Positions 62,542-64,000 of a DNA stretch of 64,000 nt are shown here, one piece after another (position 1 is the stretch's first letter; the number at the start of each line of letters is the position of its first letter). A program made the translations under genes and the position numbers. The DNA is from Clostridiales bacterium (lineage in GTDB: Bacteria > Bacillota > Clostridia > Oscillospirales > CAG-272), in contig JAAVYP010000065.1 in NCBI GenBank assembly GCA_022791195.1, positions 53,305 through 117,304 of the forward strand. Reading direction: 5' to 3'. The notes below the pieces were generated by a model. That model had not been told where the DNA came from. It saw nothing but the letters and a program-made list of their open reading frames with translations, and did not search any database.

Positions 62542-63642
62542 ATGAAAAAGAAGAAAGTAATGCTTGTTTTTGGTACACGTCCCGAGGCGATTAAGATGTG
62601 TCCTCTGGTGAATGAGCTGAAAAGCAGGGAAAGCATCGAAACGGTTGTTTGTGTAACCGGTCAGCACCGAAGCATGTTGGATCAGGTGTTAGAGGCGTTT
62701 CATGTGCAGCCCCAGTACGACCTTTCGATCATGAAAGACAAACAAACGCTTTTTGATGTTATGACGAATATTTTAGAGCGGATTCGCGAGGTGCTTGAAA
62801 AAGAAAAGCCGGATGTGGTGCTGGTGCATGGCGATACATCAACGACATTTGCTACGGCGCTTTCCTGCTATTATTTACAGATTCCGGTTGGCCATGTGGA
62901 GGCAGGTCTTCGTACCTATAATATTTATTCGCCTTATCCGGAAGAATTTAACCGCCAGGCCGTCGGCGTGATTGCACAATATCATTTTGCGCCTACGGCG
63001 CTTTCCCGCGATAATTTGCTGCGAGAGGGCAAAGATGAAAAATCTATTTACATAACCGGCAACACAGCCATTGACGCGCTGCAAACCACGGTCAGAGAGG
63101 ATTATACTCATCCTGAGCTTACTTGGGCCGAGGGCTCGCGCCTGATTGTGCTGACGGCGCATCGCAGAGAAAATCTGGGCGCGCCTATGCGGCGTATGTT
63201 CCGGGCTATCAAGCGGATTATCGATGAGACGCCGGATATTAAAGTGATTTACCCCATTCATATGAATCCGGCGGTCAGAGAAGCTGCGCGCGAAGTGTTC
63301 GGCAGCGATGATCGTATTCATATTATAGAACCGTTGGATGTGTTGGACTTTCATAATTTCTTAGCCCGTTCTTATCTGATTTTGACCGATTCAGGCGGTA
63401 TACAGGAGGAGGCCCCTTCGCTTGGCAAGCCGGTGTTGGTTATGCGGGATACAACCGAGCGGCCCGAGGGCATTGCGGCTGGCACACTGCGCTTGGTCGG
63501 TACAGAGGAAGAAGTGATTTACCGCGCTTTTCAAACATTGTTAAATGACCCAGCCGAATATGAAAAGATGAGCCAAGCGTCGAATCCCTATGGAGACGGC
63601 CTTGCCTCAAAGAGAATTGCCGATATCTTAGAAAAGGATTAA
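62542..63642 (+). CDS. wecB: UDP-N-acetylglucosamine 2-epimerase
   Basis: The 366-residue enzyme interconverts UDP-GlcNAc and UDP-ManNAc for cell-wall polymer synthesis. Family marks are LVFGTRPEAIKMCPLV at the N-terminus, HGDTSTTFATALSCYYLQI and GHVEAGLRT near residue 95-125, HRRENLG near 213, and LTDSGGIQEEAPSLGKPVLV near 285. Length is typical. It is preceded by the palindromic repeats and by its own start region GAAGGGAAAAC. Downstream (63643-63835) no gene was seen, only short direct copies of AATCAGTCA at 63781 and 63811. Confidence 0.96.
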   Translation: MKKKKVMLVFGTRPEAIKMCPLVNELKSRESIETVVCVTGQHRSMLDQVLEAFHVQPQYDLSIMKDKQTLFDVMTNILERIREVLEKEKPDVVLVHGDTSTTFATALSCYYLQIPVGHVEAGLRTYNIYSPYPEEFNRQAVGVIAQYHFAPTALSRDNLLREGKDEKSIYITGNTAIDALQTTVREDYTHPELTWAEGSRLIVLTAHRRENLGAPMRRMFRAIKRIIDETPDIKVIYPIHMNPAVREAAREVFGSDDRIHIIEPLDVLDFHNFLARSYLILTDSGGIQEEAPSLGKPVLVMRDTTERPEGIAAGTLRLVGTEEEVIYRAFQTLLNDPAEYEKMSQASNPYGDGLASKRIADILEKD

Positions 63643-63835
63643 CAGACACCTGCGCGAAGACAAATGTTTGGCAATCAGACCATCGCACGGGAACGAGGAT
63701 TTCGAGGTGAAATCAAGAAAATAAAAAACGCTGCTTTAGTGAGACACTTAGTAATGAAGTTGTCTGCTTTTGGCTTTTGTAATCAGTCAGTATGATTGGA
63801 TTTGTTGTTAAATCAGTCATATTGAAGGATTACAA

Positions 63836-64000
63836 ATGGACAAGTACATTTATGATGAAAACAATGGTCTTTGGTACGAACTGCAAGGCGAATATTATCT
63901 GCCGTGCCTTACTCTACCACCCGAAGAAGAAAAGCCCATTGGAGTATGGGGACAGCGACACAAACTCTATCTGAAAGAGCATAGAAAAGCGATCTACACA
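63836..64000 (+). CDS. TnpV-like transposon-encoded protein (partial, cut by window end)
   Basis: From the ATG at 63836 the frame reads MDKYIYDENNGLWYELQGEY, followed by PEEEKPIGVWGQRHKLYLKE, close to the N-terminus of TnpV proteins of clostridial transposons of the Tn4451 type, as recalled. AAGGAT lies about 6 bases upstream. The gene is cut at the window end. An overlapping frame at 63792 is a shadow. It suggests the left end of a mobile element between wecB and here. Confidence 0.8.
   Translation, partial: MDKYIYDENNGLWYELQGEYYLPCLTLPPEEEKPIGVWGQRHKLYLKEHRKAIYT

Noticed and set aside
63792..63974. 60-codon frame at the right edge
   Set aside because: Overlaps the better TnpV-like frame at 63836 and matches no family.

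Overview
The window looks like chromosomal DNA of an anaerobic low-to-mid-GC Firmicute, most likely class Clostridia. The evidence is a sodium-type V-ATPase operon in the Enterococcus hirae ntp gene order, the Firmicute cluster yicC-remA-gmk-rpoZ-priA-def-fmt-yugP-rsmB, an S-layer-homology surface protein, a G5/3D cell-wall protein, sigma-A-like promoters, strong GGAGG ribosome binding sites and frequent TTG/GTG starts. Genus cannot be told from the sequence alone. No rRNA, tRNA, tmRNA or CRISPR array was seen. No homology search was run, so family names rest on motif recognition.

Layout: 0-1.4 kb, split transketolase (minus strand, cut by the window edge). 1.8-10.6 kb, nine-gene V-ATPase operon with a promoter and a terminator. 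10.7-13.0 kb, DUF1538 membrane protein with a regulator made of two PII-like domains. 13.1-13.4 kb, tandem palindromic repeats. 13.6-14.7 kb, iron-sulfur F420-hydrogenase beta-type protein. 14.8-18.8 kb, potABCD polyamine importer. 18.9-21.0 kb, M50 protease and Gfo/Idh dehydrogenase. 21.1-24.1 kb, a redox cluster (aldo/keto reductase, flavodoxin, AhpD-like protein, cupin) divergent from a MerR regulator. 24.1-26.6 kb, GDPD, YitT and smpB. 26.7-29.0 kb, an AT-rich island with a MunI-like restriction-modification system, its controller and two small genes. 29.3-34.8 kb, sugar isomerase-like protein and a Gld-type ABC exporter operon. 35-41.5 kb, DegV, MATE pump, topB and a flippase. 41.5-44.8 kb, surface protein, a candidate structured RNA and a G5/3D protein with a structured leader. 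45-49.7 kb, rplM-rpsI, S1-domain protein, cytidylate-kinase-like protein, bioY with a BirA operator, metallopeptidase and NUDIX. 49.8-58.1 kb, housekeeping cluster. 58.2-61.2 kb, a four-gene group (acyltransferase, membrane protein, Cys-tailed DnaJ protein, DUF5685). 61.5-63.6 kb, TIGR01440 protein and UDP-GlcNAc 2-epimerase. The last 165 bases open a TnpV-like gene, so a mobile element probably starts at the right edge.

The most unusual item is a family of tandem units of about 90-112 bp at 13.1-13.4 kb and 62.1-62.45 kb, with relatives at 19.65 and 41.5 kb. Each full unit joins a TATAAT box, a short hairpin, and an outer stem enclosing two inner hairpins. Units differ in sequence but keep their base pairing, and they lie upstream of genes in the orientation that would drive them. 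They look like dispersed, structured, promoter-bearing repeats. Other points worth checking are the DUF1538/double-PII pair, a pseudoknot-forming RNA candidate at 43.35-43.5 kb, the leader of the G5/3D gene, and the MunI-like island beside smpB.
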